A DNA stretch of 64,000 bases from Streptomyces sp. XM4193 (GCF_023072595.1 NZ_JALLGK010000001.1:1116001-1180000); one strand, 5' to 3'; counted from the stretch's first letter, positions 1 to 9,637 are shown. The notes: generated by a model not told the origin, from the letters alone. Numbers and translations: made by a program.

Positions 1-303
1 CTCTTCCAGGACGAGCAGCACTACGAGTTCATGGACCGCTACGGGCTGATCCCGGTCACCATGAGCGCCTCCGACAAGATGATGGACGACAGCAGGAACA
101 AGGAACTGCGGCCGTTCCTGCAGGCGTTGGGCGAGGCCGAGTTCTATCCGCTGAACAAGGTGTCCTGGCCCGACGTCAGCCAGGAGATCCGCAAGCAGGT
201 GGGCGCCGCGGTCGCCGAGGACGGCGACCCGGCCACGGTGCTCGGCGGCCTCCAACGCGGGGCCGAGGAGCGCGAGGCCGCCGCCCGCGAGGCCAGTGAG
301 TAG
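1..303 (+). CDS. ABC transporter extracellular solute-binding protein, C-terminal fragment (5' end outside window)
   Basis: The reading frame is open from the first base and ends with TAG at 301. The roughly 100 visible residues look like the C-terminal lobe of a family 1 sugar-type solute-binding lipoprotein. They include a stretch like 'GLIPVTMSA', then helices and the segment 'WPDVSQEIRKQVGAAV', which is typical of the last helices where repeated ABC lipoproteins end. The last 20 residues are Glu/Ala-rich. Signal peptide, lipobox and substrate-contacting residues lie upstream of the window, so the ligand cannot be named. Family assignment is by resemblance only. Confidence 0.72.
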   Translation, partial: LFQDEQHYEFMDRYGLIPVTMSASDKMMDDSRNKELRPFLQALGEAEFYPLNKVSWPDVSQEIRKQVGAAVAEDGDPATVLGGLQRGAEEREAAAREASE

Positions 304-312
304 CCTGGGCGC

Positions 313-780
313 GTGACCCAGCCAGCCGATCCCGCGGACCCGTCCGCCGCCACCCGCGCACCGTCCCTGGCTCCCTCCGGCGCCGCCGAGGGAGGCACCG
401 AGCGCGACGCGGCAGCCGTCGAGGGCGGCAGCGAGGGCGCCGAGGGCGGCGCGGATCGTGCGGACCGGGCGGCGTACGCGGTACCGGCGGGCGAGGGCTC
501 CGCGGGCGAGGGCTCCGCGGGCGAGGGCTCCGCGGGCGAGGGCCCGGCGGGCGACGGGGGGCTCGACGCCCGCGACCGTGCCGTTCTCGCGCTGGAACGC
601 AGGGGCTGGCCCGGGCCGGGCGCCAAGGAGCGCGCCGTCCGCGAGCAGCTCGGCCTCTCGCCGACCCGCTACTACCAGCTGCTGAACGCGCTGCTCGACG
701 ACCCGGCCGCAGCCCGCCACGACCCCGTCACCGTCAACCGGTTGCGCCGCGTGCGCGAGGCCCACCGCGCGCGTCGCTGA
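313..780 (+). CDS. DUF3263 family protein with repeat-rich N-terminal extension
   Basis: This 155-residue protein starts with GTG only 9 bp after the previous stop. The C-terminal 72 residues ('LDARDRAVLALERRGW' followed by 'SPTRYYQLLNALL') match the DUF3263 family, a small helix-turn-helix-like actinobacterial domain of unknown function. The N-terminal 80 residues are Ala/Glu/Gly-rich low complexity. They include four copies of a five-residue unit, Gly-Glu-Gly-(Ser/Pro)-Ala, encoded by a 15-bp tandem repeat at 490-549. Typical family members as I know them lack such a long leader, so a start further downstream is possible, although no internal start is obviously better. Confidence 0.8.
   Translation: MTQPADPADPSAATRAPSLAPSGAAEGGTERDAAAVEGGSEGAEGGADRADRAAYAVPAGEGSAGEGSAGEGSAGEGPAGDGGLDARDRAVLALERRGWPGPGAKERAVREQLGLSPTRYYQLLNALLDDPAAARHDPVTVNRLRRVREAHRARR
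490..549 (+). repeat. Four tandem 15-bp units inside the DUF3263 gene
   Basis: The unit GGCGAGGGCTCCGCG is repeated at 490, 505 and 520, with a variant at 535. The period is a multiple of three, so copy-number change would keep the frame. Confidence 0.95.
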
Positions 781-943
781 CCACTCCCGCCACAGCCGTA
801 CGGCGCTACCGGCCGCCACGGGCCCCGAGGCGGTTGCACCTGTGCTCCGCCCCATGTTCCTCGGCCCGTGCGCCTCGGACCGCGGAGTCCCGGCTTCCGA
901 GGCACTCCTGCGCGCGGCGGCGGGACGGACGTATCGTGCCTCC

Positions 944-1804
944 ATGGGCCCTCTTCCGATCCCCGTGACCGCTGCCGGCCGCACCGCGCTGGACGCACTG
1001 CTGGCCCATCCCGCGGACTCGGTCCTCGCGTTCGACTTCGACGGCACGCTCTCGCCGATCGTCCCCGACCCCGCCGACGCCCGCGTCCACCCCGAGGTGC
1101 TCGACGCGCTCGCGCGGCTCGCCCCCCGGATGCGCGCCGTCGCCGTCATCACCGGACGACCGGCCCGCACGGCGGTGGAGTACGGCAGTTTCGCGACGAC
1201 CCCGGGCCTGGAACGGCTGACCGTCCTCGGCGCGTACGGGGCGGAACGCTGGGACGCGGCCACCGGCGAGCTGCGCCTCCCGCCGCCCCATCCGGGCATC
1301 GACGCGGTGCGTGGCGAACTCCCGGACCTGCTACGGCGGTTGGCCGTCCCCGAGGGCACCGCGACCGAGGACAAGGGATACGCGGTCGCCGTCCACACCC
1401 GTCGCACACAGGACCCCGCCGGCACCTTCGACCGGCTCCGCGAACCGCTGGCCGATCTCGCCGCACGCCACGAACTCCACCTGGAACCGGGCCGGTTCGT
1501 CCTGGAGGTGCGCCCGGCCGGGATGGACAAGGGCGCCGCCCTGCGCGGATTCCTCGCCGAGACGGGCCCGCCCGTCGACACCGGCGCGGTTCTCTACGGC
1601 GGTGACGACCTCGGTGATCTCCCCGCCTACGAGGCGGTGTTGAGTCTGCGTTCCGGAGGTCTGCCGGGGCTGCTGGTGTGCAGCGGCGACCCCCACGAGA
1701 TCGTGGCCCCGCTGATCGAGTGCGCCGATCTGACCGTCGACGGGCCGGCGGGCGTCGCCGCCCTCCTGGTCGCGGTCGCCGATCACCTCGCCGCACACGA
1801 CTGA
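944..1804 (+). CDS. otsB: Trehalose-6-phosphate phosphatase (OtsB)
   Basis: This 286-residue HAD-superfamily phosphatase should remove phosphate from trehalose 6-phosphate, the last step of the OtsA/OtsB trehalose route in the cytoplasm. The catalytic motif 'FDFDGTLSPI' lies near residue 28. Motif II follows ('VAVITGRPA'), and the C-terminal 'YGGDDLGDLPAYEAV' supplies the Mg-binding aspartates. The ATG at 944 was chosen over an open frame running back to 842 because it places the HAD motif at the usual distance from the N-terminus. The gene is convergent with otsA. Because a glucosyl-3-phosphoglycerate synthase gene is close by, activity on that phosphate ester cannot be excluded. Confidence 0.9.
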   Translation: MGPLPIPVTAAGRTALDALLAHPADSVLAFDFDGTLSPIVPDPADARVHPEVLDALARLAPRMRAVAVITGRPARTAVEYGSFATTPGLERLTVLGAYGAERWDAATGELRLPPPHPGIDAVRGELPDLLRRLAVPEGTATEDKGYAVAVHTRRTQDPAGTFDRLREPLADLAARHELHLEPGRFVLEVRPAGMDKGAALRGFLAETGPPVDTGAVLYGGDDLGDLPAYEAVLSLRSGGLPGLLVCSGDPHEIVAPLIECADLTVDGPAGVAALLVAVADHLAAHD

Positions 1805-2030
1805 CCTCCGCGGACGAGACCGCGCGGGCCGCGGTGGACGAGACCGCGCGGGCCGCTGCCGGCGCCGAACCGGCCTGCGGCCCGCCGGAGTTCGGCAACT
1901 CCCGCACGGCGTGCGGTACTTGCCGAACCCCGCCACGATGCGCGGCACTTGGCCGGCCCCGGTCGGCTCACCGGTGCTGTCGCCCCGTACCGGCGAGCCG
2001 TCGCCGCCCCCGTCCCCGTCCCCGTCCCCG

Positions 2031-3479
2031 TCAGTCGGAGGGGCGGCCCTCGAGCGCCTCCAGCTGGTCGAGGAACCACCGCTGTGGTGGCAGCGCGGTC
2101 GCTGCGGCTGCCAACCGGGCCGTGCGCGCGGTCCGTTCGGCGTCCGGCATGCTCAGGGCCTCGTTCAGCGCGCGGGCGGTGCCGCCGATGTCGTACGGGT
2201 TGACCACCAGGGCGTCCGCGCCCAGCTCCGCGTACGCGCCCGCCTCCCGGGAGAGCACCAGCGCGACGCCTTCGTCGGAGACCACCGGGACCTCCTTGGC
2301 GACCAGGTTCATCCCGTCCCTGATCGGGTTCACCAGCGCGACGTCGGCCAGCCGGTAGGCGGCCAGCGATCGTGCGAAGTCGTCCTGCACATGGAGCACC
2401 ACCGGCGTCCAACCCGCGGTGCCGTGGCGGTCGTTGACCTCCTGCGCGACTTCGGCCACCTCGTCGGTGTAGGCCCGGTAGACCTCCAGATCCTGGCGCG
2501 AGGGATAGGCGAAGGCCAGATGGACCACGCGCTCGCGCCACTGCGGGAAGTCGTCGAGGAGCCGCCCGAAGGCGTGCAGCCCGCGGACGATGTTCTTGGA
2601 CAGCTCGGTGCGGTCCACCCGCACGATCGTCCGTCGTCCCTCGCCGCCGATCTGCTCGCGCAGCGCCTCGGCCCGCTCGTCCACGTCCGGGCGGCGGGAA
2701 CGTTCGAGCAGGAAGTCGGCGTCCGCGCCGAGACCGTGCACACCGATCCGGGTGCTGCGTCCGGCGTGCTCGACCAGCAACTCGCCCTCCGCACCCGTAC
2801 GCACCTTCGCGCCCAGCACCTCGACGCAGCAGTCGGCGAACGTCCGTGCCCAGCGCTGTGTGAGGAACGCCGCGCGGTCCGCGCCGAGCACTCCTTCCAG
2901 CACTGCCGCGGCCGTGTCGTCGGGAAGCAGCCGGTAGTAGTCCGGCGGTGCCCAGGGGGTGTGCGAGAAGTGGCCGATCCGCAGGTCGGGGCGGCGCTCG
3001 CGGAGCAGGCCGGGCACCAGCGTCAGGTGGTAGTCCTGCACGAGTACGGTCGCGCCCTCGGCGGCCTCCTCGGCGAGCGCGTCCGCGAAGGCGGCGTTGT
3101 ACTGCTCGTAGTGCCGCCAGCTGCTCTCGAACTCGGCGTCGAAGACCGGCTCGAAGGGCGTCCGGTAGAGCATGTGGTGGACGAACCACAGCACCGAGTT
3201 GGCGATGCCGTTGTACGCGTCGGCGAAGACCTCCCGCGGAATGTCCAGCATCCGCACCGGCTGTCCTCCGGTGTCCTCGGCCGCCAGTCGGGCGGGCTCG
3301 CGCCGCACCGCCTCGCGGTCGCCCTCATCCAGCGCGGCGCACACCCACAGCGCCCGTCCGCCGATCGAGGAGAGGCCGGAGACGAGACCGCCACCGCCGC
3401 GTTTCGCGGTCAGGGTGCCGTCCCGGTCGAGGGCGTAGGAGACCGGGCCGCGGTTGGAGGCGACGAGTACCTGCGACAT
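2031..3479 (-). CDS. otsA: Alpha,alpha-trehalose-phosphate synthase (OtsA), GT20
   Basis: This 482-residue glycosyltransferase joins UDP- or GDP-glucose and glucose 6-phosphate into trehalose 6-phosphate. Visible GT20 hallmarks are the N-terminal 'VLVASNRGPVSY', the acceptor-loop 'GGGGLVSGL', the central 'VQDYHLTLVPGLL' with the following 'SHTPWAPPDYYR', and the donor-site 'NPIRDGMNLVAKE' near the C-terminus. Length is normal for bacterial OtsA. It faces otsB tail to tail, so the two are not in one operon despite acting in sequence. Trehalose in streptomycetes serves as compatible solute and spore carbohydrate. Confidence 0.93.
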   Translation of the reverse strand: MSQVLVASNRGPVSYALDRDGTLTAKRGGGGLVSGLSSIGGRALWVCAALDEGDREAVRREPARLAAEDTGGQPVRMLDIPREVFADAYNGIANSVLWFVHHMLYRTPFEPVFDAEFESSWRHYEQYNAAFADALAEEAAEGATVLVQDYHLTLVPGLLRERRPDLRIGHFSHTPWAPPDYYRLLPDDTAAAVLEGVLGADRAAFLTQRWARTFADCCVEVLGAKVRTGAEGELLVEHAGRSTRIGVHGLGADADFLLERSRRPDVDERAEALREQIGGEGRRTIVRVDRTELSKNIVRGLHAFGRLLDDFPQWRERVVHLAFAYPSRQDLEVYRAYTDEVAEVAQEVNDRHGTAGWTPVVLHVQDDFARSLAAYRLADVALVNPIRDGMNLVAKEVPVVSDEGVALVLSREAGAYAELGADALVVNPYDIGGTARALNEALSMPDAERTARTARLAAAATALPPQRWFLDQLEALEGRPSD

Positions 3480-3705
3480 GCGGCTAGGCGTATCCGCCCC
3501 GCTGCCTGCTCAAACGCCGCCGCGCCGCAGAGGCTCGTACCCGGCACCCCGCGGCCGGTACCCGCCCCTCCCGTCGCGGCCGCCCCGCCGATCGTCCCGC
3601 GGCGCGCCCGCCCGTCCCGCGGCGGGCCCGCCCGTCCCGCGCCTGCCCGTCCCACGCCCACCCGTCCTGCGCCCGCCGCTGCCGCGGCTCAGGGGGCGGC
3701 CCGGC

Positions 3706-4695
3706 TCAGGCGGCCGGGCGTCGGGTGCGGTGGCCCGGGTACTCCGGCAGCTCACGGACCGGCGGTCGCTCCAGCACGTCCACCTCGTGGGTGCGCGGTA
3801 CGAACTCGCCCCCCACCCGCTCGTACTGCGTCAGTGCCGCGGCGGCGAAGCGGCCCTCCGCGCCGCCCGGGCCCTGGCCGGCCGAGAGCCGGGTGTGGGC
3901 GGTGCGGTAGATCGCCGCCGCCATCCGGCCGAGCGCCTGGCCGTCCTGGTGCCGGTGGTGCCGCACCCCTACGTCCACCTGCGCGAGCGCGTCCAGGCCC
4001 GCGGTCTCCAACGCGTCGACGAGCAGGCCGAGTTCGACGCCGTAGCCGACCGGGAAGGGCAGCTGCTCCAGCAGCGAGCGGCGGGCCGCGTACTCACCGC
4101 CGAGCGGCTGGACGAAGCCGGCCAGCCTCGGCCAGTGCAGGTTCAGCAGCGGTCTGGCGACCAGCTCGGTGACCCGTCCGCCGCCGGCCGGCTGCTCGCC
4201 CAGCGGACGGTCGTACATCGCCTTGACCAGCTGCACCGAGGGTTCGGTCAGCAGCGGGCCGAGGATGCCCGTCACGAAGCGGGTGTCGAACTCCCGCAGA
4301 TCCGCGTCCACGAAGCAGACCAGCTCGCCGTCGGTGACCAGCAGCGAGCGCCACAGCACCTCGCCCTTGCCGGGCACGACCGGGAGCCGGGGGAGTATCT
4401 CGTCGCGGTGCGTCACCTTGGCGCCCGCCTCCAGCGCCACCTCCGAGGTGCGGTCGGTGGACCCCGAGTCGATGACGACCAGCTCGTCCACCAGCGGCAG
4501 CGCCTCCGTCATCAGCTCGCGCCGGATCGCCTCGACGATCCGGCCGACGGTGGCCTCCTCGTTCAGCGCGGGCAGGACGACACTGACGCTGCCGGCCGCG
4601 CCCGCCGCCCGCTTGGCGGCCAGCAGCCTGTCCGGCGGCCACCGGTCCGCGTGCCACGAACGGCGCCGAAGCCAGCTCTCGACCTCTTCCAGCAC
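3706..4695 (-). CDS. gpgS: Glucosyl-3-phosphoglycerate synthase (GpgS-like GT)
   Basis: This 329-residue GT-A fold glycosyltransferase resembles the mycobacterial enzyme that transfers glucose from a nucleotide sugar to 3-phosphoglycerate, the first step to glucosylglycerate. Evidence: 'VSVVLPALNEEATVGRI' near residue 43, 'VDELVVIDSGSTDRT', the 'PGKGEVLWRSL' loop, and the metal-binding acidic motif 'CFVDADLREF'. The GTG at 4695 was chosen because the start 'VLEEVESWLRRRSW' matches the family and an AAGGGG sequence lies just upstream. An open frame continues to 4851 but runs into the SAM-riboswitch region. Its placement beside otsA/otsB groups three compatible-solute genes. A different glycosyl acceptor is possible. 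Confidence 0.85.
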   Translation of the reverse strand: MLEEVESWLRRRSWHADRWPPDRLLAAKRAAGAAGSVSVVLPALNEEATVGRIVEAIRRELMTEALPLVDELVVIDSGSTDRTSEVALEAGAKVTHRDEILPRLPVVPGKGEVLWRSLLVTDGELVCFVDADLREFDTRFVTGILGPLLTEPSVQLVKAMYDRPLGEQPAGGGRVTELVARPLLNLHWPRLAGFVQPLGGEYAARRSLLEQLPFPVGYGVELGLLVDALETAGLDALAQVDVGVRHHRHQDGQALGRMAAAIYRTAHTRLSAGQGPGGAEGRFAAAALTQYERVGGEFVPRTHEVDVLERPPVRELPEYPGHRTRRPAA

Positions 4696-4846
4696 CTGCA
4701 AGCCCCTTGTCTCCGTCTGTCTCCGTCTCGGGTCGCGGACGGGTGTCTTCACGCTGATGCCTGTCGGATACAGTCTTGAACAGCGCTCAGGGCCACGGCA
4801 TCCCGGGGTCCGGCGCCGACAAACGCGTCCGGTGGACGCCATAGCG

Positions 4847-5014
4847 CTCATCCAGAGGGGCAGAGGGACACGGCCCGTTGAAGCCCCGGCAACCCTCCCG
4901 CACTACCAGTTGACTGCGACGTTCTCCTCCACGTTCCGTGGAGCGGAAAGCGAAGCCGGTGCGGGGCAGGTGCCAATTCCGTCCCGGGCGAAATACGTGA
5001 CCGGGGAAGATGAG
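4847..5014 (+). promoter_or_regulatory. SAM riboswitch (S-box type) in the leader of the thrC-like gene
   Basis: The leader carries the hallmarks of S-adenosylmethionine aptamers. CTCATCCAGAGGGGCAGAGG begins at 4847, then GGCCC, GAAGCC and GGCAACC, and further on the conserved GGTGCCAATTCC at about 4968-4980. The 5' strand CTCATC (4847-4852) is perfectly complementary to GATGAG (5009-5014), closing the P1 helix. The 3' strand of P1 directly abuts the GGAG/AAGGG translation signal before the ATG at 5034, so SAM binding probably hides the ribosome site. I see no separate intrinsic terminator between aptamer and start codon. SAM-I and SAM-IV variants cannot be told apart by eye. Confidence 0.88.
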
Positions 5015-5033
5015 GAGAAAGGGCCTCGCCTCC

Positions 5034-6338
5034 ATGGCTGTGCACACTGCGAGCACTTCCGCAGATCCCTCCGGCACCACCGATTCCCGGGTCGACCTGG
5101 GCCCGGCCGCGGCACTCTCCTGTCGTGAGTGCGGCGAACGCATCCCGCTCGGCCCGCACTTCGCCTGTACGGCCTGCTTCGGCCCGCTGGAGATCGCCTA
5201 CGAACTGCCCGACGGCGACCCCGAGGGTCTGCGCAAGCGTATCGAGGCCGGTCCGAACAACATCTGGCGGTACGCGGAGCTGCTGCCGGTGCCCGCCGGA
5301 GTCGCCGACACCCCGAGTCTGAACCCCGGCTTCACCAAGCTCGTCAGGGCCGAGAACCTCGCCCGTGAGCTGGGCGTCACCGGCGAACTGCACATCAAGG
5401 ACGACTCCGGGAACCCGACGCACTCCTTCAAGGACCGTGTGGTCGCCATCGCCGTCCAGGCCGCCCGCGCCTTCGGCTTCACCACGCTCTCCTGCTCCTC
5501 CACCGGCAATCTCGCCGGGGCCGTCGGCGCCGCCGCGGCCCGCGCGGGGCTGCGCTCCTGCGTCTTCATCCCGCACGACCTGGAGCAGGGCAAGGTCGTC
5601 ATGGCCGCGGTCTACGGCGGCGAGCTGGTCGGCATCGAGGGCAACTACGACGACGTCAACCGCTTCTGCAGCGAGCTGATCGGCGACCCGATCGGCGAGA
5701 ACTGGGGCTTCGTCAACGTCAACCTGCGGCCGTACTACGCCGAGGGCTCCAAGACGCTGGCGTACGAGATCTGCGAGCAGCTCGGCTGGCGTCTGCCGGA
5801 CCAGCTGGTCGTACCGATCGCCTCCGGCTCGCAGTTGACGAAGATCGACAAGGGGCTGCGCGAGCTGATCGCGCTGGGCCTGGTCGAGGACCGGCCGTAC
5901 AAGATCTTCGGCGCTCAGGCCGAGGGCTGCTCGCCGGTGTCGCAGGCGTACAAGAACGGCCACGACGTGGTGCGTCCGGTGCGACCCTCGACCATCGCCA
6001 AGTCGCTGGCGATCGGCAACCCGGCCGACGGCCCGTACGTCCTGGACATCGCCCGGCGGACCGGCGGCGCGGTCGAGGACGTGAACGACGAGCAGGTCGT
6101 CGACGCGATCAAGCTGCTCGCCCGCACCGAGGGGATCTTCGCGGAGACCGCGGGTGGCGTGACCGTCGGTGTGACCCGCAAGCTGATCGAGTCCGGTGCG
6201 CTGGACCCGACCCTGACCACCGTCGTCCTCAACACCGGAGACGGCCTGAAGACCCTTGACGCGGTGGCGCCGACCTCGCAGGCGACCGCGATCATCCGCC
6301 CGAATCTGGACTCCTTCCGAGAGGCTGGCCTGGCATGA
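5034..6338 (+). CDS. thrC: Threonine synthase-like PLP enzyme (annotated ThrC; probable sulfur-carrier-dependent homocysteine synthase)
   Basis: This 434-residue fold-type II PLP enzyme is of the threonine synthase family. The N-terminus has a CxxC/CxxC zinc-ribbon ('CREC', 'CTAC'). The PLP lysine is in 'HSFKDRVV', the phosphate-cup motif is 'SSTGNLAGA', and 'NTGDGLKTLD' closes the PLP pocket. Family enzymes act on O-phosphohomoserine. Two context facts argue against plain threonine synthesis: the leader is a SAM riboswitch, which normally guards methionine or SAM genes, and the stop codon overlaps the start of a MoaD-like sulfur-carrier gene. I recall reports in Streptomyces of such a pair (MetM/MetO) making homocysteine from O-phosphohomoserine. 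ATG 5034 was preferred to ATG 5010, which lies inside the P1 helix and ribosome-binding region. Confidence 0.88.
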   Translation: MAVHTASTSADPSGTTDSRVDLGPAAALSCRECGERIPLGPHFACTACFGPLEIAYELPDGDPEGLRKRIEAGPNNIWRYAELLPVPAGVADTPSLNPGFTKLVRAENLARELGVTGELHIKDDSGNPTHSFKDRVVAIAVQAARAFGFTTLSCSSTGNLAGAVGAAAARAGLRSCVFIPHDLEQGKVVMAAVYGGELVGIEGNYDDVNRFCSELIGDPIGENWGFVNVNLRPYYAEGSKTLAYEICEQLGWRLPDQLVVPIASGSQLTKIDKGLRELIALGLVEDRPYKIFGAQAEGCSPVSQAYKNGHDVVRPVRPSTIAKSLAIGNPADGPYVLDIARRTGGAVEDVNDEQVVDAIKLLARTEGIFAETAGGVTVGVTRKLIESGALDPTLTTVVLNTGDGLKTLDAVAPTSQATAIIRPNLDSFREAGLA

Positions 6339-6610
6339 GTGTCAACGTCCGTATCCCGACCATCCTTCGCACCTACACCGACGGGAAGTCCGAGGTGAGC
6401 GCCGAGGGCGCGAACCTGGGCGAGGTGCTGGCCGACCTGGAGCGGAACCACCAGGGCATCGGTGCGCGCGTGCTGGACGACACCGGCAAGCTGCGCCGCT
6501 TCGTCAACGTGTACGTCAACGACGACGACGTCCGGTTCGCCGAGGGTCTGGAGACGCAGACCCCGGACGGCGCCGGCGTCTCGATCATCCCGGCGGTCGC
6601 GGGCGGCTGA
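6335..6610 (+). CDS. MoaD/ThiS-family sulfur carrier protein
   Basis: This 91-residue ubiquitin-like beta-grasp protein ends in the Gly-Gly tail ('VAGG') needed for C-terminal adenylation and thiocarboxylation. The start ATG overlaps the upstream stop (ATGA), which implies translational coupling with the PLP enzyme. The tail and size fit the MoaD/ThiS/CysO group. No molybdopterin or thiamine genes are nearby, so its likely job is to deliver sulfide to the upstream enzyme, comparable to CysO with CysM in mycobacteria, and not cofactor synthesis. The activating enzyme (a MoeB/ThiF type) would have to be encoded elsewhere. Confidence 0.88.
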   Translation: MSVNVRIPTILRTYTDGKSEVSAEGANLGEVLADLERNHQGIGARVLDDTGKLRRFVNVYVNDDDVRFAEGLETQTPDGAGVSIIPAVAGG

Positions 6611-6634
6611 GCCCTCCTGACGCCGGACTTCTCG

Positions 6635-6664
6635 GCCCCGCACCGGTCGCCGCCGGTGCGGGGC
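6635..6664 (+). terminator. Intrinsic terminator after the thrC/moaD pair
   Basis: A perfect 12-bp stem (6635-6646 with 6653-6664) with a six-base loop is followed by TCTTCTGTTG. It lies 24 bp after the carrier stop codon. Confidence 0.85.
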
Positions 6665-7381
6665 TCTTCTGTTGCCGTCCGCAGCCGTCCCCTGTCGTCC
6701 CCCCGTCGTCCCCGCCGTCCGGCCCGTACGCCGTCCGTTGCCGTCCGGCCCGATCCCGATCCCCGGCCGCCGTCCGCGGGTCGGGCCCGCGGACGCGGAT
6801 CTCGGTGAGACGGGTCCCGCGACCGGTTCTGCAATGGACCGCCGAAGTGATCGGTAAACGGTCCGGATCCGGTCATTACGGTCCCAGGTCGGCCGGGAAG
6901 TCAGTTGCACTCCCGTGGCTCGGGCTCGTGGAAGCGGTCATTCCGGCTGCCCGTTTACCGGTAAAGTGGCTTCCGCCCCGCTCGGTTCGGGGCGGGATCG
7001 AATCTTCTCCCGCGCGCCAATCCCTTCGCTGCCTCGCTTCCCGGAACACCGACGGGCCCCCGCAGGTCCGTGGTCGAGCCCCGACCGTGCTCGGAGAAAG
7101 TTCCGGAGAATGTCCAGAGAAAAAGCAAAGTGAAATGTCGCGCTCATCCGTTATGCCCGGCCTGAGTTGCCCTGGGTTATTCGTGAATGTGACTGAAGTT
7201 CCGATTGGTCTAGTCCATATTTCTCTTCTCGGCGGCCTGTTGCAGAGGGCGTCCGTGCGGATACATTCAGCGGCGGTCGACGCGTTCCGGCGCAGCCTCC
7301 GGGTCATCGCCCGGCGGTGAGGTCTGACCCGGGTCCGCGGAGCGCGGTCTCGTGTAAGGGCCAGTAATAGGGGAGTTAGGG
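6665..7381. other. Long gene-poor spacer with inverted repeats and an AT-richer end
   Basis: About 0.7 kb without a convincing gene. CGGTAAACGG at 6852-6861 is mirrored by CCGTTTACCG at 6951-6960, and the latter sits in the palindrome TTTACCGGTAAA (6954-6965). Bases from about 7120 on are much richer in A and T than the surroundings. They hold a TGGTCTAGTCCA element (7206-7217) and presumably the promoter and leader of the cold-shock gene at 7382. Short open frames here have no family resemblance and look non-coding. Confidence 0.6.
7206..7217. promoter_or_regulatory. Candidate DasR (dre-like) operator
   Basis: TGGTCTAGTCCA matches 11 of 12 bases of the core TGGTCTAGACCA recognised by the GntR regulator DasR, as I know the consensus. 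The flanking bases do not match. Such elements usually stand before chitinase and amino-sugar genes, but the next gene here encodes a cold-shock protein 165 bp downstream. Confidence 0.45.
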
Positions 7382-7585
7382 ATGGCTCAGGGCACCGTCA
7401 AATGGTTCAACGCGGAGAAGGGATACGGCTTCATCGCGGTCGACGGTGGTGCGGACGTCTTCGTCCACTACAGCGCGATCCAGATGGACGGCTACCGCAC
7501 CCTGGAAGAAGGACAGCGAGTCGAGTTCGAGATCTCGCAGGGTCAGAAGGGGCCGCAGGCGGACATGGTCCGCGTGGCGGTCTGA
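7382..7585 (+). CDS. CspA-family cold-shock protein
   Basis: This 67-residue single-domain OB-fold protein binds single-stranded RNA and DNA and acts as an RNA chaperone. The RNP1 motif 'KGYGFI' and RNP2-type 'VFVHYSAI' are both present, and length is exactly typical. A strong GGGGAG lies 6-7 bases before the ATG. The preceding long spacer probably provides an extended leader, as is usual for cold-shock genes. A terminator follows at 7632, so it is monocistronic. Confidence 0.96.
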   Translation: MAQGTVKWFNAEKGYGFIAVDGGADVFVHYSAIQMDGYRTLEEGQRVEFEISQGQKGPQADMVRVAV

Positions 7586-7631
7586 GCGGCGACCAAGAAG
7601 CGCCAACGACTGAGGATCGCGAGGCGGTCCG

Positions 7632-7665
7632 CGAAGGCCCGTACCGAATCCGGTGCGGGCCTTCG
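7632..7665 (+). terminator. Intrinsic terminator after the cold-shock gene
   Basis: Arms 7632-7645 and 7652-7665 pair with a single wobble (CGAAGGCCCG against CGGGCCTTCG at the base). The loop has six bases. Confidence 0.8.
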
Positions 7666-7745
7666 TCATGCCCTCCCGGCCTGCGCGGTCGGCCCCCGAG
7701 GGGACGCGGTGCACCCTGGGTGCGGGTGCGGAATGACGCCGGCGG

Positions 7746-7808
7746 CTTGCACTCGCAGGGGGCGAGTGCTAATGATTGGCGTTAGCACTCTGAAGGTGAG
7801 AGTGACAG
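7746..7808 (+). promoter_or_regulatory. Double CIRCE (HrcA) operator before groEL2
   Basis: Four CIRCE half-sites follow each other at strict 9-bp spacing: CTTGCACTC (7746-7754), GAGTGCTAA (7764-7772), TTAGCACTC (7782-7790) and GAGTGACAG (7800-7808). The CIRCE consensus is TTAGCACTC-N9-GAGTGCTAA, so this reads as two imperfect operators in tandem. The two central, perfect half-sites face outward from each other. A possible -35 (TTGCAC, 7747) lies inside the first half-site. HrcA, the expected repressor, is not encoded here. Confidence 0.85.
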
Positions 7809-7812
7809 ATAA

Positions 7813-9561
<1,749 letters not shown>

Positions 9562-9600
9562 TCCCTCCGAGGATCGAGGTTCACGCCGCACAGGTGCGAA

Positions 9601-9637
9601 CCGAGGGCGGCACTCCGAGAAGGAGTGCCGCCCTCGG
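9601..9637 (+). terminator. Intrinsic terminator after groEL2
   Basis: A perfect 16-bp stem (9601-9616 with 9622-9637) with loop GAGAA lies 40 bp after the stop codon. Confidence 0.92.
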
